A stretch of DNA of 37,092 nucleotides. It comes from Kiritimatiellia bacterium. Its GTDB lineage: Bacteria > Verrucomicrobiota > Kiritimatiellia > RFP12 > UBA1067. Shown here piece by piece: positions 25,213 to 37,092 of the stretch; positions within the stretch are counted from its first letter, which is position 1, and every line of letters starts with the position of its first letter. Under the pieces are notes generated by a model that was not told the origin of the DNA, ran no database searches, and saw only the letters and a list, made by a program, of their open reading frames with translations. The position numbers and the translations under genes are program-made. The stretch spans positions 1 through 37,092 of the forward strand of contig JAILJX010000104.1 of assembly GCA_024694365.1 (NCBI GenBank), in the 5' to 3' direction.

Positions 25213-26955
25213 ATGGCTAATTTCTACACCGACAACGCCGACATCGCCAAGACGATCGATGCGCTAGACCTTTCGGAGGTCGCAGCGCTTTTGGAAGAGG
25301 ACTTCAAGTTCGCCGAAACAGTCGACTACGCCCCCTCGTCGGCTGCGGATGCGATAGACAACTACAAGCGCGCTCTCGAAGTCTGCGGCGACATCTGCGG
25401 CAACAGGATCGCCCAGACCGCCGAGGAGACCGACAAGACGGGCAACATCCTTGAAGAGGACGGCTCGGTCACCTACACTCCGGGAATCAAGCTCGCGATC
25501 GATCTTCTCGGACGCTCCGGACTCTCCGGATGCACAATCCCATATTATCTTGGCGGGCTTAACATGCCTTGTACGGTCTTGACGGCGTGCAACGAAATCG
25601 TCAGCCGCGCCGACGCCTCCTTGATGAACATCTTCGGCCTCCAGGGAATCGCGGAGACGATAAACCAGTTCGCGAGCGAAGACATCAAGAAAGAGTACGT
25701 TCCCAAGCTCTGCAACGGTACGTATACCGGAGCGATGGTTCTGACCGAGCCCGACGCGGGATCAGACCTGCAGAGCGTAAAGACGACGGCATTCCAGGAC
25801 GAAAACGGCAATTGGTTCGTAAATGGCGTCAAGCGCTTCATCACGAACGGGTGCGGCGACGTTCTTCTCGTGCTCGCGAGAACCGAGCCCGGAACGACAA
25901 ACGGCGCCGGATTGAGCTGCCTTCTTGTCGAGAAGTGTCCGCAGGTCAAGATCCGCCGACTCGAGCACAAGCTCGGCATCAACGGCTCCCCCACATGCGA
26001 AATGGTCTTCAGCAACGCTCCCGCGAAACTGATCGGCCAGCGCAAGCGCGGGCTCATAACCTATGTCATGGCGCTCATGAACGGCGCACGCGTCGGCATT
26101 TCGGCGCAGGGGACGGGAATAGGCGAGGCCGCCTACCGTGCCGCAAGGGACTATGCCGCCGCAAGAAAACAGTTCGGCGTTTCGATCGACACGTTCCCGG
26201 CCCTTAGGGAGCTTATGTGCGACATGTCCGTCGATCTTCAGGCTGCAAGGCTTCTTGCGTACTACGGATCGAAGTCCGTCGATCTCGAGAACGGGCTTGC
26301 GCGCAAGTTCGAGTCGCTCAAGGGCACGCCCGAAGCCATGGACGTGAGAAAGCGCATGAAGAAGTACGCCGGCTTCAACAAGATGCTTACCCCGATGTCC
26401 AAGTATTATGCGTCCGAAATGGCGACGCGCGTCGCCAATGGCGCGGTTTCTGTTCTGGGCGGCTCGGGGTACATGAAGGATTATCCCGTAGAGCGCTATC
26501 TCAGGGATGCGAGGATAACCTCGATATACGAGGGGACTTCGCAGCTTCAGGTCGTCGCGGCGATTGCGGGAGTCATGGCCAATCTCTACAATGAGGTTCT
26601 CGCCGACGTTTACGAAGGGATCGAGACGTCCGCATTCGAAAGCGAAAAGGCAGAAATCGCGGCGCTGGCAGCCGAGGTGGACTCGGCCGTCGCCTACGTG
26701 AAAGACCATCCCGAAGGCAAGGCCTATCACGATTTGCATGCGAGAGAGCTCGTCGACGGGGCGATTGCGGCCATCGTGGGGGCGCTCTTCGTCAGGATCG
26801 CGGCGAAATATCCGGAAAAGAAGCCTGTTCTCGAGTATTGGCTCAAGAGGAAATTTCCGAACGCGAGGGCAGAGCTCGCCAAAGCCAAAAGTGGATATTT
26901 CGCGTCAGTCTCCGATTTCGCCATGATAGCGCCGCCGGCGCTGCTGGAGGATTGA
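25213..26955 (+). CDS. Acyl-CoA dehydrogenase, long form with C-terminal domain
   Basis: 580 residues, FAD-dependent, introducing or (run in reverse) reducing the alpha-beta double bond of an acyl-CoA, with EtfAB as partner. Motifs are TGAMVLTEPDAGSDLQSVKTTA (flavin and substrate loop), QRKRGLITYVMALMNGARV, AARKQFGVSI and the catalytic base E440 in YEGTSQLQ. It is some 200 residues longer than butyryl-CoA dehydrogenase. The extra C-terminal helical domain (about 455-580) fits the Acyl-CoA_dh_C type. The N-terminus (about 1-80) is also extended. AGGAGG precedes the ATG. Substrate is unknown; in this setting it may be an enoyl-CoA reductase of a fermentative route rather than of beta-oxidation. 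Confidence 0.9.
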   Translation: MANFYTDNADIAKTIDALDLSEVAALLEEDFKFAETVDYAPSSAADAIDNYKRALEVCGDICGNRIAQTAEETDKTGNILEEDGSVTYTPGIKLAIDLLGRSGLSGCTIPYYLGGLNMPCTVLTACNEIVSRADASLMNIFGLQGIAETINQFASEDIKKEYVPKLCNGTYTGAMVLTEPDAGSDLQSVKTTAFQDENGNWFVNGVKRFITNGCGDVLLVLARTEPGTTNGAGLSCLLVEKCPQVKIRRLEHKLGINGSPTCEMVFSNAPAKLIGQRKRGLITYVMALMNGARVGISAQGTGIGEAAYRAARDYAAARKQFGVSIDTFPALRELMCDMSVDLQAARLLAYYGSKSVDLENGLARKFESLKGTPEAMDVRKRMKKYAGFNKMLTPMSKYYASEMATRVANGAVSVLGGSGYMKDYPVERYLRDARITSIYEGTSQLQVVAAIAGVMANLYNEVLADVYEGIETSAFESEKAEIAALAAEVDSAVAYVKDHPEGKAYHDLHARELVDGAIAAIVGALFVRIAAKYPEKKPVLEYWLKRKFPNARAELAKAKSGYFASVSDFAMIAPPALLED

Positions 26956-26958
26956 TCC

Positions 26959-31057
<4,099 letters not shown>

Positions 31058-31064
31058 GGCGGCA

Positions 31065-32105
31065 ATGGCTGAAGACGGCGAGAAAGGGATATTGTCGCCG
31101 GGGGATGTTTTTGGCGCATATCGCGTTCTTATGCGTCTCGGTATCGGAGGCGCAGGAGAGGTGCATCTTGTAGAGGATGCGAAAGGCTCCAAGTTCGCCG
31201 TAAAGATACTGGATCCGAAAATAGCGGCGGAAGAGCCGGCCTGCGTAGACAGATTCGTCCAAGAGGCCGAGTTCGCCCTCAAATCGCGCCATCCGAATCT
31301 TGTTCCCGTATATGACGCCGGCCGGGATCCCGATACCGGACTTTGCTACATCGTCATGGAGTATCAGCCGGGCGGAACTCTGCGCGAGCTCATATCCGCC
31401 TCCCGGGAAGGCCTTCCCCTTGCCCGCGCGGCGGCCATCGCGTCCGACATAGCCCATGCGCTCTCCTACATCGAGGCGAACGGGCTGGTGCATCGCGACG
31501 TCAAGCCCGAGAACGTGCTTTTCGCTCCCGACGGGACGGCCAGGCTGTCGGATCTCGGCGCTTCGCTGTTTCGCACGGACGGCGGGAATATGCGCGTCAC
31601 CGACGCCGAGAAGGTTGTCGGCACCCCCGCCTACATGGCGCCCGAGCAGATGTTCGATTCGCATTCAGCCGACATGCGCGCTGACATCTATTCGCTTGGA
31701 ATCGTCCTTTTCGAGATGCTCGCAGGCCGCCGTCCGAACGATGGCGAGACTGCCATGAATTCATTCGCGAAAGCATTGGAGGGGCGCATGTTCCCCGATG
31801 TCAGGACCTTGCGGCCCGACACTCCTCCTCCGCTTGCGGCGCTGATCTCCCGGATGATCGATCCGGATCCGGCCAAGCGGCCGTCCTCGGCGCGCTCCGT
31901 TCTTCTGGCTCTCATAAATCCGATGCCTGCGACGATGCCTTCGCGCACCACGCTGCCGGAAACGCCGCGTGCGGCAACCGATGCAATCCCCGAGAGCCCG
32001 TGGTACGCCGACAAGGCGCTGGCGCTCGCGGCGTTGTCGCTGGCCGTGTCGCTTGCCGTTCTCGCCGCGGTGCTTTTTGCGGTTTCGGGAGGAGGTGCGC
32101 GATGA
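31065..32105 (+). CDS. Serine/threonine protein kinase, tail-anchored (first of two)
   Basis: 346 residues. Hanks-type kinase: glycine loop LGIGGAGEVHLV, ATP lysine K47 in FAVKIL, catalytic loop HRDVKPEN with D145, metal-binding D163 (DLG instead of DFG), APE as MAPEQM, and DIYSLGIVLFEMLAG. All catalytic residues are in place. After the kinase domain (to about 280) comes a Pro/Thr-rich linker, one membrane helix (about 318-340) and only six residues more, so no extracellular sensor. The phosphatase gene overlaps its stop (ATGA) and a second kinase follows. Substrates are unknown. Confidence 0.9.
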   Translation: MAEDGEKGILSPGDVFGAYRVLMRLGIGGAGEVHLVEDAKGSKFAVKILDPKIAAEEPACVDRFVQEAEFALKSRHPNLVPVYDAGRDPDTGLCYIVMEYQPGGTLRELISASREGLPLARAAAIASDIAHALSYIEANGLVHRDVKPENVLFAPDGTARLSDLGASLFRTDGGNMRVTDAEKVVGTPAYMAPEQMFDSHSADMRADIYSLGIVLFEMLAGRRPNDGETAMNSFAKALEGRMFPDVRTLRPDTPPPLAALISRMIDPDPAKRPSSARSVLLALINPMPATMPSRTTLPETPRAATDAIPESPWYADKALALAALSLAVSLAVLAAVLFAVSGGGAR

Positions 32106-32899
32106 TGGAGATGCTAAAGCGGCTTTGCGGGCGCAAGCCATGCCGCGCAAGACACTACGACATCGCCGTAAAGAGCGAGCGCGGACTCGTCCGCGCCGAC
32201 AATCAGGACAATCTCCTCGTCTGCCGCGAGCGTTCGCTGTTCTGCGTAGCCGACGGCATGGGTGGCGGGCAGGGCGGAGCAGAGGCCAGCGCCATCGCCT
32301 GCAAGGCGCTGGACCGCACCGTCAAGGCGGGGGCGGATTTCTCCGAGCGCATCCGCGCGGCTGGGGCGTCCATACATGGCGCCAATTGTGAAATCCGCGA
32401 ATTCGCCCGCAAGGCCAGGTATTCGCGTATGGCGACGACCGTCACTGTGCTTTCCATAGATGACGAGCCTGAACCTTCCGCGGTCATTGCGTATGTCGGC
32501 GACAGCCGTGTCTATAGGTTGAGGGACGGGAAACTCGAACCCCTGACCCACGACCACACTCTTGCCGGCGAACTGAGCCGCCGGCCGTCGATGCGCTCCA
32601 TGATTGCGCGTCTGGGATGGCGCGAAGGGCAGCTCTCCCATGTCCTGACGCGCGCGGTCGGGATAGAGCCGGATGTCCAGCCCGACTGGCGCAAGATAGA
32701 CGTCCGCCCCGACGACGTCTATCTTCTTTGCACCGACGGCGTATATGACATGGTGGACGACAAAGGCATCGAAGAAGTCCTTGCGATGAAGCGGGCCGCG
32801 TCGGAGATCGCCGACGAACTGGAGCGGCGCATCATCCTCGGCGGCGCCATCGACAACTACACGATGATAGTCCTGCGCATCAAGGAGTCCGGACAATGA
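32102..32899 (+). CDS. PP2C-type serine/threonine phosphatase
   Basis: 265 residues, a metal-dependent phosphatase expected to reverse the neighbouring kinases' action. PPM motifs are RADNQDNLLV, VADGMGGGQGG (D51 a metal ligand), ATTVTVLSID, YVGDSRVYRLRDG, LLCTDGVYDMVDD and the C-terminal IDNYTMIVLRI. No membrane segment or sensor domain is seen. GGAGG lies 6 bases before the ATG at 32102, which overlaps the kinase stop (ATGA); the next ATG at 32105 is an alternative. Its own stop overlaps the second kinase's start in the same manner, so the three proteins are very likely made in fixed proportion. Confidence 0.93.
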   Translation: MMEMLKRLCGRKPCRARHYDIAVKSERGLVRADNQDNLLVCRERSLFCVADGMGGGQGGAEASAIACKALDRTVKAGADFSERIRAAGASIHGANCEIREFARKARYSRMATTVTVLSIDDEPEPSAVIAYVGDSRVYRLRDGKLEPLTHDHTLAGELSRRPSMRSMIARLGWREGQLSHVLTRAVGIEPDVQPDWRKIDVRPDDVYLLCTDGVYDMVDDKGIEEVLAMKRAASEIADELERRIILGGAIDNYTMIVLRIKESGQ

Positions 32900-34017
32900 A
32901 TTTCGGTCGCGAAGAGGTTTTTCAGCCTGGCGAGAAGTTCCACGGCTACATCGTGGAACGGCTGCTGGGCAACGGCGGTCTGGGCGCCGTGTATCTCGTG
33001 AGGCACGAGCTTCTGGATACGCTGTTCGCGCTCAAGGTACTCTTCCCCTCCGTCGCGTCCGAAAACGACGCCTATGTGAAACGGTTCCTGAGAGAGGCCA
33101 AGATCGCGACGCGCATACGCCATCCGAACCTCGTCGCCGTGCACGACTGCGGGTTTGACGGGCCGCGCGGACTCTACTACCTCGTCATGGACTACGTCAA
33201 GGGCGGCGACCTGCGGCAGGCGATAGCTTTCGCCGGGCACTTCTCCCCAGACCGCGCGGTGGAGGTCATCCTCCAGGTCGCGAGCGCGCTGGAGGCCGCG
33301 CAGAAATACCATGTCGTCCACCGCGACATCAAGCCCGAGAACATAATGATCCAGCCCGACGGGCTGGTGAAGCTCGTGGATCTCGGCATCGCCAAATCGG
33401 ACGACATAAAGGATTCCCTGAACACCACGACGGAGTCCGTCTTCGGCACCCCTTCGTACGTCGCCCCGGAGCAGGCCCTCGACGCCGCCGGCGTCGACAC
33501 CCGCGCCGACATCTATTCCCTGGGCGTGGTCCTTTTCGAGATGATCGCGGGCAAGCCTCCGTTTGACGGACCCAACGCCCCCCAGATCATAGCGCAGACG
33601 CTTTCGGAGGATCCGTTCCCGGACATCCGGGACTTCAATCCGGACGTCCCCCCGATGCTCGCGGTGCTGATCCGCCGCATGTGCGTGAAGGAGCGCGAAC
33701 GCAGGATACCCGATCCCGAAACCCTGCTCGGCGAGTTCGCCAAGCTCGGCTACAGGCTGTCCCGCCCCGAGTCGGCCGAGGTGCACTATGCGCCGGCGGC
33801 CGATGCCGCGCCGACGGTGCTTTCCGTGAAGAAGATGCTGGACAATCTTCCCGAGAAGGCGAACGACACCCTTTCTTTCCAGACCGACGACGAGGAGGTG
33901 AAGGCGTTCATCGCAGGGCTGAAGCGCAAACGCGCGCGAAAGCGGCTCGCCATCGCGATCGCATCGTCCGCATTGGCCGCTCTCGCGATCCTTTTCTTGG
34001 TCTGGCTGTTCGTCTGA
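32896..34017 (+). CDS. Serine/threonine protein kinase, tail-anchored (second of two)
   Basis: 373 residues. Hanks-type kinase: LLGNGGLGAVYLV, K47 in FALKVL, HRDIKPEN with D144, D162 (DLG), VAPEQAL and DIYSLGVVLFEMIAG. The kinase domain runs to about 290. A linker, then a basic stretch (KRKRARKR) and one terminal membrane helix (about 352-372) that ends the protein, make it a tail-anchored inner-membrane protein with no outside domain. AAGGAG is 8 bases from the ATG, which overlaps the phosphatase stop (ATGA). It differs clearly from the first kinase, so an old rather than recent duplication is likely. Confidence 0.9.
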   Translation: MNFGREEVFQPGEKFHGYIVERLLGNGGLGAVYLVRHELLDTLFALKVLFPSVASENDAYVKRFLREAKIATRIRHPNLVAVHDCGFDGPRGLYYLVMDYVKGGDLRQAIAFAGHFSPDRAVEVILQVASALEAAQKYHVVHRDIKPENIMIQPDGLVKLVDLGIAKSDDIKDSLNTTTESVFGTPSYVAPEQALDAAGVDTRADIYSLGVVLFEMIAGKPPFDGPNAPQIIAQTLSEDPFPDIRDFNPDVPPMLAVLIRRMCVKERERRIPDPETLLGEFAKLGYRLSRPESAEVHYAPAADAAPTVLSVKKMLDNLPEKANDTLSFQTDDEEVKAFIAGLKRKRARKRLAIAIASSALAALAILFLVWLFV

Positions 34018-34041
34018 AACCGCAAAACAAGGAGGATTGAC

Positions 34042-35391
34042 ATGGAAGACAGCGTACGCAGCGAATATTTCGAACTTCTGAAATTCCGGTCCGTGGGTGC
34101 AGATCCTTCGCACCTCAGAGATTGCTCGGACTGCGCCGTATGGCTGAAGAAGTGGCTTGAGGCCCTTGGCTTCGAAGCCGAGCTTCGCATGCCTGACGTG
34201 AAGGACGGCGTGGCCGCGCCGCCGATCGTCTTCGCTTCGCGCAAGGGGGACGAGGGCAGACCGGTCGTCCTGGTCTACGGACACTACGATGTGCAGCCTG
34301 TGGACCCGGTGGCAGATTGGAATACGCCTCCTTTCGAGCCTTCGGAAATCGACGGACGCGTCTATTGCCGCGGGGCGCAGGACGACAAGGGCCAGTCGTT
34401 CGCATTCCTCTGCGGATTGCGCGACTACCTCTCCTCTCCGGAAGGCGCGAAAGCTCCCGCGATCAAAGTCGTGCTCGAGGGCCAGGAGGAGTCGGGAAGC
34501 GGCGCTCTCATGTCCCTTGCGCCGTCATGGAGGAAGGATCTTGCGGCTGACGTCCTCGCCGTCTGCGACACTTCCGCCGCGGCCGGTCTGCGGCCTGCAA
34601 TCGTTGCGGGGCTTCGCGGAGTGAGCCACTTCACGGTCCGCCTCACGGGACCGAACCGCGATCTCCACTCCGGCGAATACGGGGGAATAGCGCCAAACCC
34701 CGCCCAGGCTATAGCCGAGCTCGTCGCATCCCTGCACAATGCCGACGGCTCCATCGCCGTAGCCGGTTTCAGGGACGGAATCGAGCCCCCCACCGAGCCC
34801 GAGCGCCGCGCCGCGGAGGCGGGGGCGATGAGCGAGGCGGCGTACGCCGATGACATCGGCTGCGAACCTGTCGGCGGCCAGATGGGCAAAACCATAGTCC
34901 AGCGCAATTCTTTCGAGCCGACGATAGAGATAAACGGCATCCACTCCGGATATGGCGGACCGGGCTCCAAAACGGTGATCCCTTCCGGAGCGATAGCGAA
35001 AATCTCCATGCGGCTCGTTCCCGGACAATCGGTGCGCGGCGCTTTCGAGGCGGTGCGCGCCCACCTCGAAGACCGTGTCCCGCGCGGAATGAAGCTCTTT
35101 GTCGAAGATTACAACCCCGGCGCGGGAGGCTTCCGCCTTCCCCTCGCCTCGCCCGTATTCCGCCTTGCTTCGTCGGTCCTCGAGGATATGGATCCGCGCG
35201 GACCCGTTTTCCAGTGGGACGGCGCCTCGATCCCCGTCATTTCGGTCATCCGCGAAGTCTCCGGAGCCGCGCCTCTCATCGTCGGATGGGGACAGACCGA
35301 GGACAGGATACACTCTCCCAACGAAAGCTATTCGCTCGTGCAGTTCGCCAAAGCCCGCGAATGGGCGCGGCGGCTCTTCGAGGCGCTCTAA
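34042..35391 (+). CDS. M20-family metallopeptidase (dipeptidase-like)
   Basis: 449 residues, no signal peptide, so a cytoplasmic peptidase or amidohydrolase of the M20 group. The metal and catalytic motifs are VYGHYDVQP (H81, D83), CRGAQDDKGQSF (around D114/D115), LEGQEESGSG and, near the C-terminus, RIHSPNESY. Residues about 190-330 form the dimerisation domain (DLHSGEYGGIAPNPAQAI, NGIHSGYGGPGSKTVIP). The arrangement resembles the CNDP/DapE-like dipeptidase group (M20 members such as carnosine dipeptidase). Substrate is not deducible. AAGGAGG is 6-7 bases before the ATG. It follows the kinase by 24 bases and may share its transcript. Confidence 0.92.
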   Translation: MEDSVRSEYFELLKFRSVGADPSHLRDCSDCAVWLKKWLEALGFEAELRMPDVKDGVAAPPIVFASRKGDEGRPVVLVYGHYDVQPVDPVADWNTPPFEPSEIDGRVYCRGAQDDKGQSFAFLCGLRDYLSSPEGAKAPAIKVVLEGQEESGSGALMSLAPSWRKDLAADVLAVCDTSAAAGLRPAIVAGLRGVSHFTVRLTGPNRDLHSGEYGGIAPNPAQAIAELVASLHNADGSIAVAGFRDGIEPPTEPERRAAEAGAMSEAAYADDIGCEPVGGQMGKTIVQRNSFEPTIEINGIHSGYGGPGSKTVIPSGAIAKISMRLVPGQSVRGAFEAVRAHLEDRVPRGMKLFVEDYNPGAGGFRLPLASPVFRLASSVLEDMDPRGPVFQWDGASIPVISVIREVSGAAPLIVGWGQTEDRIHSPNESYSLVQFAKAREWARRLFEAL

Positions 35392-35410
35392 AGGAAAGAG
35401 AGGTGTTGCA

Positions 35411-37092
35411 ATGATGTCAGCGCTCCTTCTCGCGACCCTTTTGCCGGTGGACTTCCCCGCGCCGACGCCCGAGACGAAGCCCTGGGGAATCTGCCACTGC
35501 CTCGGCAACGCGATCGAGCCGGCGGAGCTCGAAAAAGAGATGGCCCGCTGGGCCGATGCGGGCCTGGGCGGAGTGAGGCTAATCCCGATCTACGGCGCGA
35601 AGGGCTATGAGTCGAAGTATGTCGAGTTCATGAGCCCGAAGTACGTCGAACTCCTCAAGGAGGCGAACCGCATCGCCGCCGCCAAGGGGATGAAGGTCGA
35701 TCTGAGCTTCGGCGCGGGCTGGTGCTTCGGCGGGAAGGCGACGCCTCCGGAGCTCGGTGCGCAGGGGCTCAAGGTCCTCAAGCCGGGCGACAAGGAGCCG
35801 AAGCGCTTCAAGGTCCTCTTCGAGAAGGACGGGACTCGCCTCGTCGCCTATCCTACCGGACAGAAGGTCAAAAGGGCTCAGGCGCTCGATGCGGGCCCCA
35901 TGCTCAATCCCTTTTCGCCCGCGGCCCTGAAGGCGCATCTGACGCTTTTCAAGAATCTCGACGGAGTCGAAGAGGCCTATCCGAGAGCCACCTTCCACGA
36001 TTCCTTCGAATACTACAACGCGGGCTGGTCGGACGAATTCCCGGATCTTTTCAAGAAGTACCGCGGGTACGACATAACGGACCACCTTGCCGAGCTCGCG
36101 GGCTTCGGCGAGAAGGAGGCGATCGCGAAGGTGAAGGCCGACTACCGCGAAACTTTGAGCGACATACTCGTCAAGGAGACTTTCCCGATCTGGACGGAGT
36201 GGTGCAAAGAGCGCGGGATCCTTACCCACAACCAGGCCCACGGCGCACCCGCGAATCTCCTCGAGTTCTACTCGATCGCCGATACGCCCGAGACGGAGAT
36301 GTTCGGCCGGGGCGGGCGCGACAAGTTCACGAGCCGCTTCGACGATCGCTTCAAGGAGGGCGACCGCTCGATACTGATGAGCAAGTTCGCCTCGTCCGCA
36401 GCGCACTTGACCGGCAAGAAGTCGACGAGCGCCGAGTCTTTCACCTGGATGGCCGAGCACTTCTGCGAGACTCCAGAAGAGACGAAGGCGTTCGGCGACC
36501 TCCTTTTCCTCTCGGGAGTGAACAGGCTGTACTACCACGCGACGGTCTATTCTCCCGATTCCGCCCCATGGCCCGGATGGTGCTTCTACGCGGCGAGCGA
36601 ACTCAATCCCCGCAACCCGATATGGCGCGACATAAAGCCCCTCAACGACTACTTTACGCGCGTTCAGAGCTTCCTCGCCGAGGCCGTTCCCGACAATGAC
36701 GTGCTTCTCTACTGGCCCATCAACGACCAGTGGACCGATCCCGAGGGATTCGAGTCGCTCATGACCGTCCACGCGCACTGGATGGAGGATATTCCCTTCG
36801 GAAAGCTCGCCCGGCGACTCTGGGACGGCGGCTGGCAGTTCGACTACGTGTCCGACTCGTTCCTGACCGACGAAATCGTCTCCAGATACAAGGCGATAGT
36901 CGTCCCCGAGGCGAAGGTGATGAAGCCGGAGGCGATCGCGCGGTTGAACGGGCTCTCCAAAAAGATGCCCGTCATATTCGAGAAGGACGGCGATGCGATA
37001 GAGGCGCTCAAGAAGACTTCCGCGAAGCCGATAGCCGGCCTCGATGGCGTGGAGGCCATCCGCTTCAAGTGGCGCGGAGGCTCGGCCTATTT
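35411..37092 (+). CDS. GH106-like glycosidase (probable alpha-L-rhamnosidase), 3' end outside window
   Basis: The frame runs from the ATG at 35411 to the window edge without a stop (560 complete codons). The N-terminus (MMSALLLATLLPVDFPAPTP) may be a short signal peptide. The sequence then reads like the catalytic TIM barrel of GH106 proteins: ETKPWGICHCLGNAIEP, ADAGLGGVRLIPIYGAKG, DLSFGAGWCFGG, a HDSFEYYNAGWSDEF strand with candidate catalytic acids, LTHNQAHGAP, and SIADTPETEMFG. Full-length GH106 enzymes have over 1000 residues, so about half is missing. It would cleave alpha-L-rhamnose from plant or microbial glycans. A related family without rhamnosidase activity is possible. GAGAGG lies about 8 bases before the start. 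Confidence 0.75.
   Translation, partial: MMSALLLATLLPVDFPAPTPETKPWGICHCLGNAIEPAELEKEMARWADAGLGGVRLIPIYGAKGYESKYVEFMSPKYVELLKEANRIAAAKGMKVDLSFGAGWCFGGKATPPELGAQGLKVLKPGDKEPKRFKVLFEKDGTRLVAYPTGQKVKRAQALDAGPMLNPFSPAALKAHLTLFKNLDGVEEAYPRATFHDSFEYYNAGWSDEFPDLFKKYRGYDITDHLAELAGFGEKEAIAKVKADYRETLSDILVKETFPIWTEWCKERGILTHNQAHGAPANLLEFYSIADTPETEMFGRGGRDKFTSRFDDRFKEGDRSILMSKFASSAAHLTGKKSTSAESFTWMAEHFCETPEETKAFGDLLFLSGVNRLYYHATVYSPDSAPWPGWCFYAASELNPRNPIWRDIKPLNDYFTRVQSFLAEAVPDNDVLLYWPINDQWTDPEGFESLMTVHAHWMEDIPFGKLARRLWDGGWQFDYVSDSFLTDEIVSRYKAIVVPEAKVMKPEAIARLNGLSKKMPVIFEKDGDAIEALKKTSAKPIAGLDGVEAIRFKWRGGSAY

Overview
The window is a gene-dense (about 95% coding), GC-rich piece of a chromosome from a fermentative anaerobe. 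An uncultured member of the PVC superphylum (Kiritimatiellota, Lentisphaerota or Verrucomicrobiota) fits best. This is an inference from a mix of features: [FeFe]-hydrogenase maturation, pyruvate formate-lyase, clostridial-type EtfAB, GH2 and GH106-like glycosidases, GYF_2-domain proteins, an RRM protein and a LA_2272-like surface repeat protein. No rRNA, tRNA, insertion sequence, phage gene or CRISPR array was seen. No gap exceeds 300 bases; the largest is 3535-3750.

Region 1 (1-3534) is fermentative: the end of hydF on the plus strand converges on a minus-strand pflB-pflA operon. Region 2 (3751-13375) is a compact plus-strand run. It holds a secreted HExxH peptidase, two tandem GYF_2 proteins with charged EKI/VPV repeats, a secreted orphan, a Dus enzyme, a C2H2-zinc-finger-like protein and pheT. 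Several junctions are 4-base ATGA/TTGA overlaps. Region 3 (13376-17646) has a structured spacer, an exported orphan, the primary sigma factor rpoD, a membrane-anchored RRM protein and a DJ-1/PfpI protein. Region 4 (17643-22311) is transport and envelope: a solute-binding protein fused to an ABC permease, a ClC channel/antiporter and an outer-surface repeat protein. Region 5 (22330-26955) is acyl metabolism: fabD, etfB, etfA and a long acyl-CoA dehydrogenase. Region 6 (26959-37092) has a DEAD-box helicase, a secreted GH2 beta-galactosidase, a kinase / PP2C phosphatase / kinase module, an M20 peptidase and a GH106-like glycosidase that runs off the window.

Together the genes suggest a saccharolytic fermenter making formate and probably H2. 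Secreted glycosidases and a sugar-type importer would supply substrate.

The strongest unusual signals are: (a) the paralogous pair at 5151-7207 with alveolin-like repeats and a coiled coil; (b) three genes lacking a Shine-Dalgarno with an extended -10 box (TGnTATAAT) ending only 7-10 bases before the start codon, so probably leaderless; (c) the binding-protein/permease fusion; (d) two tail-anchored kinases flanking a phosphatase; (e) an RRM protein with an N-terminal membrane helix; and (f) a eukaryote-spaced CX2CX12HX4H finger. All functional calls come from reading motifs by eye; no database search was run.
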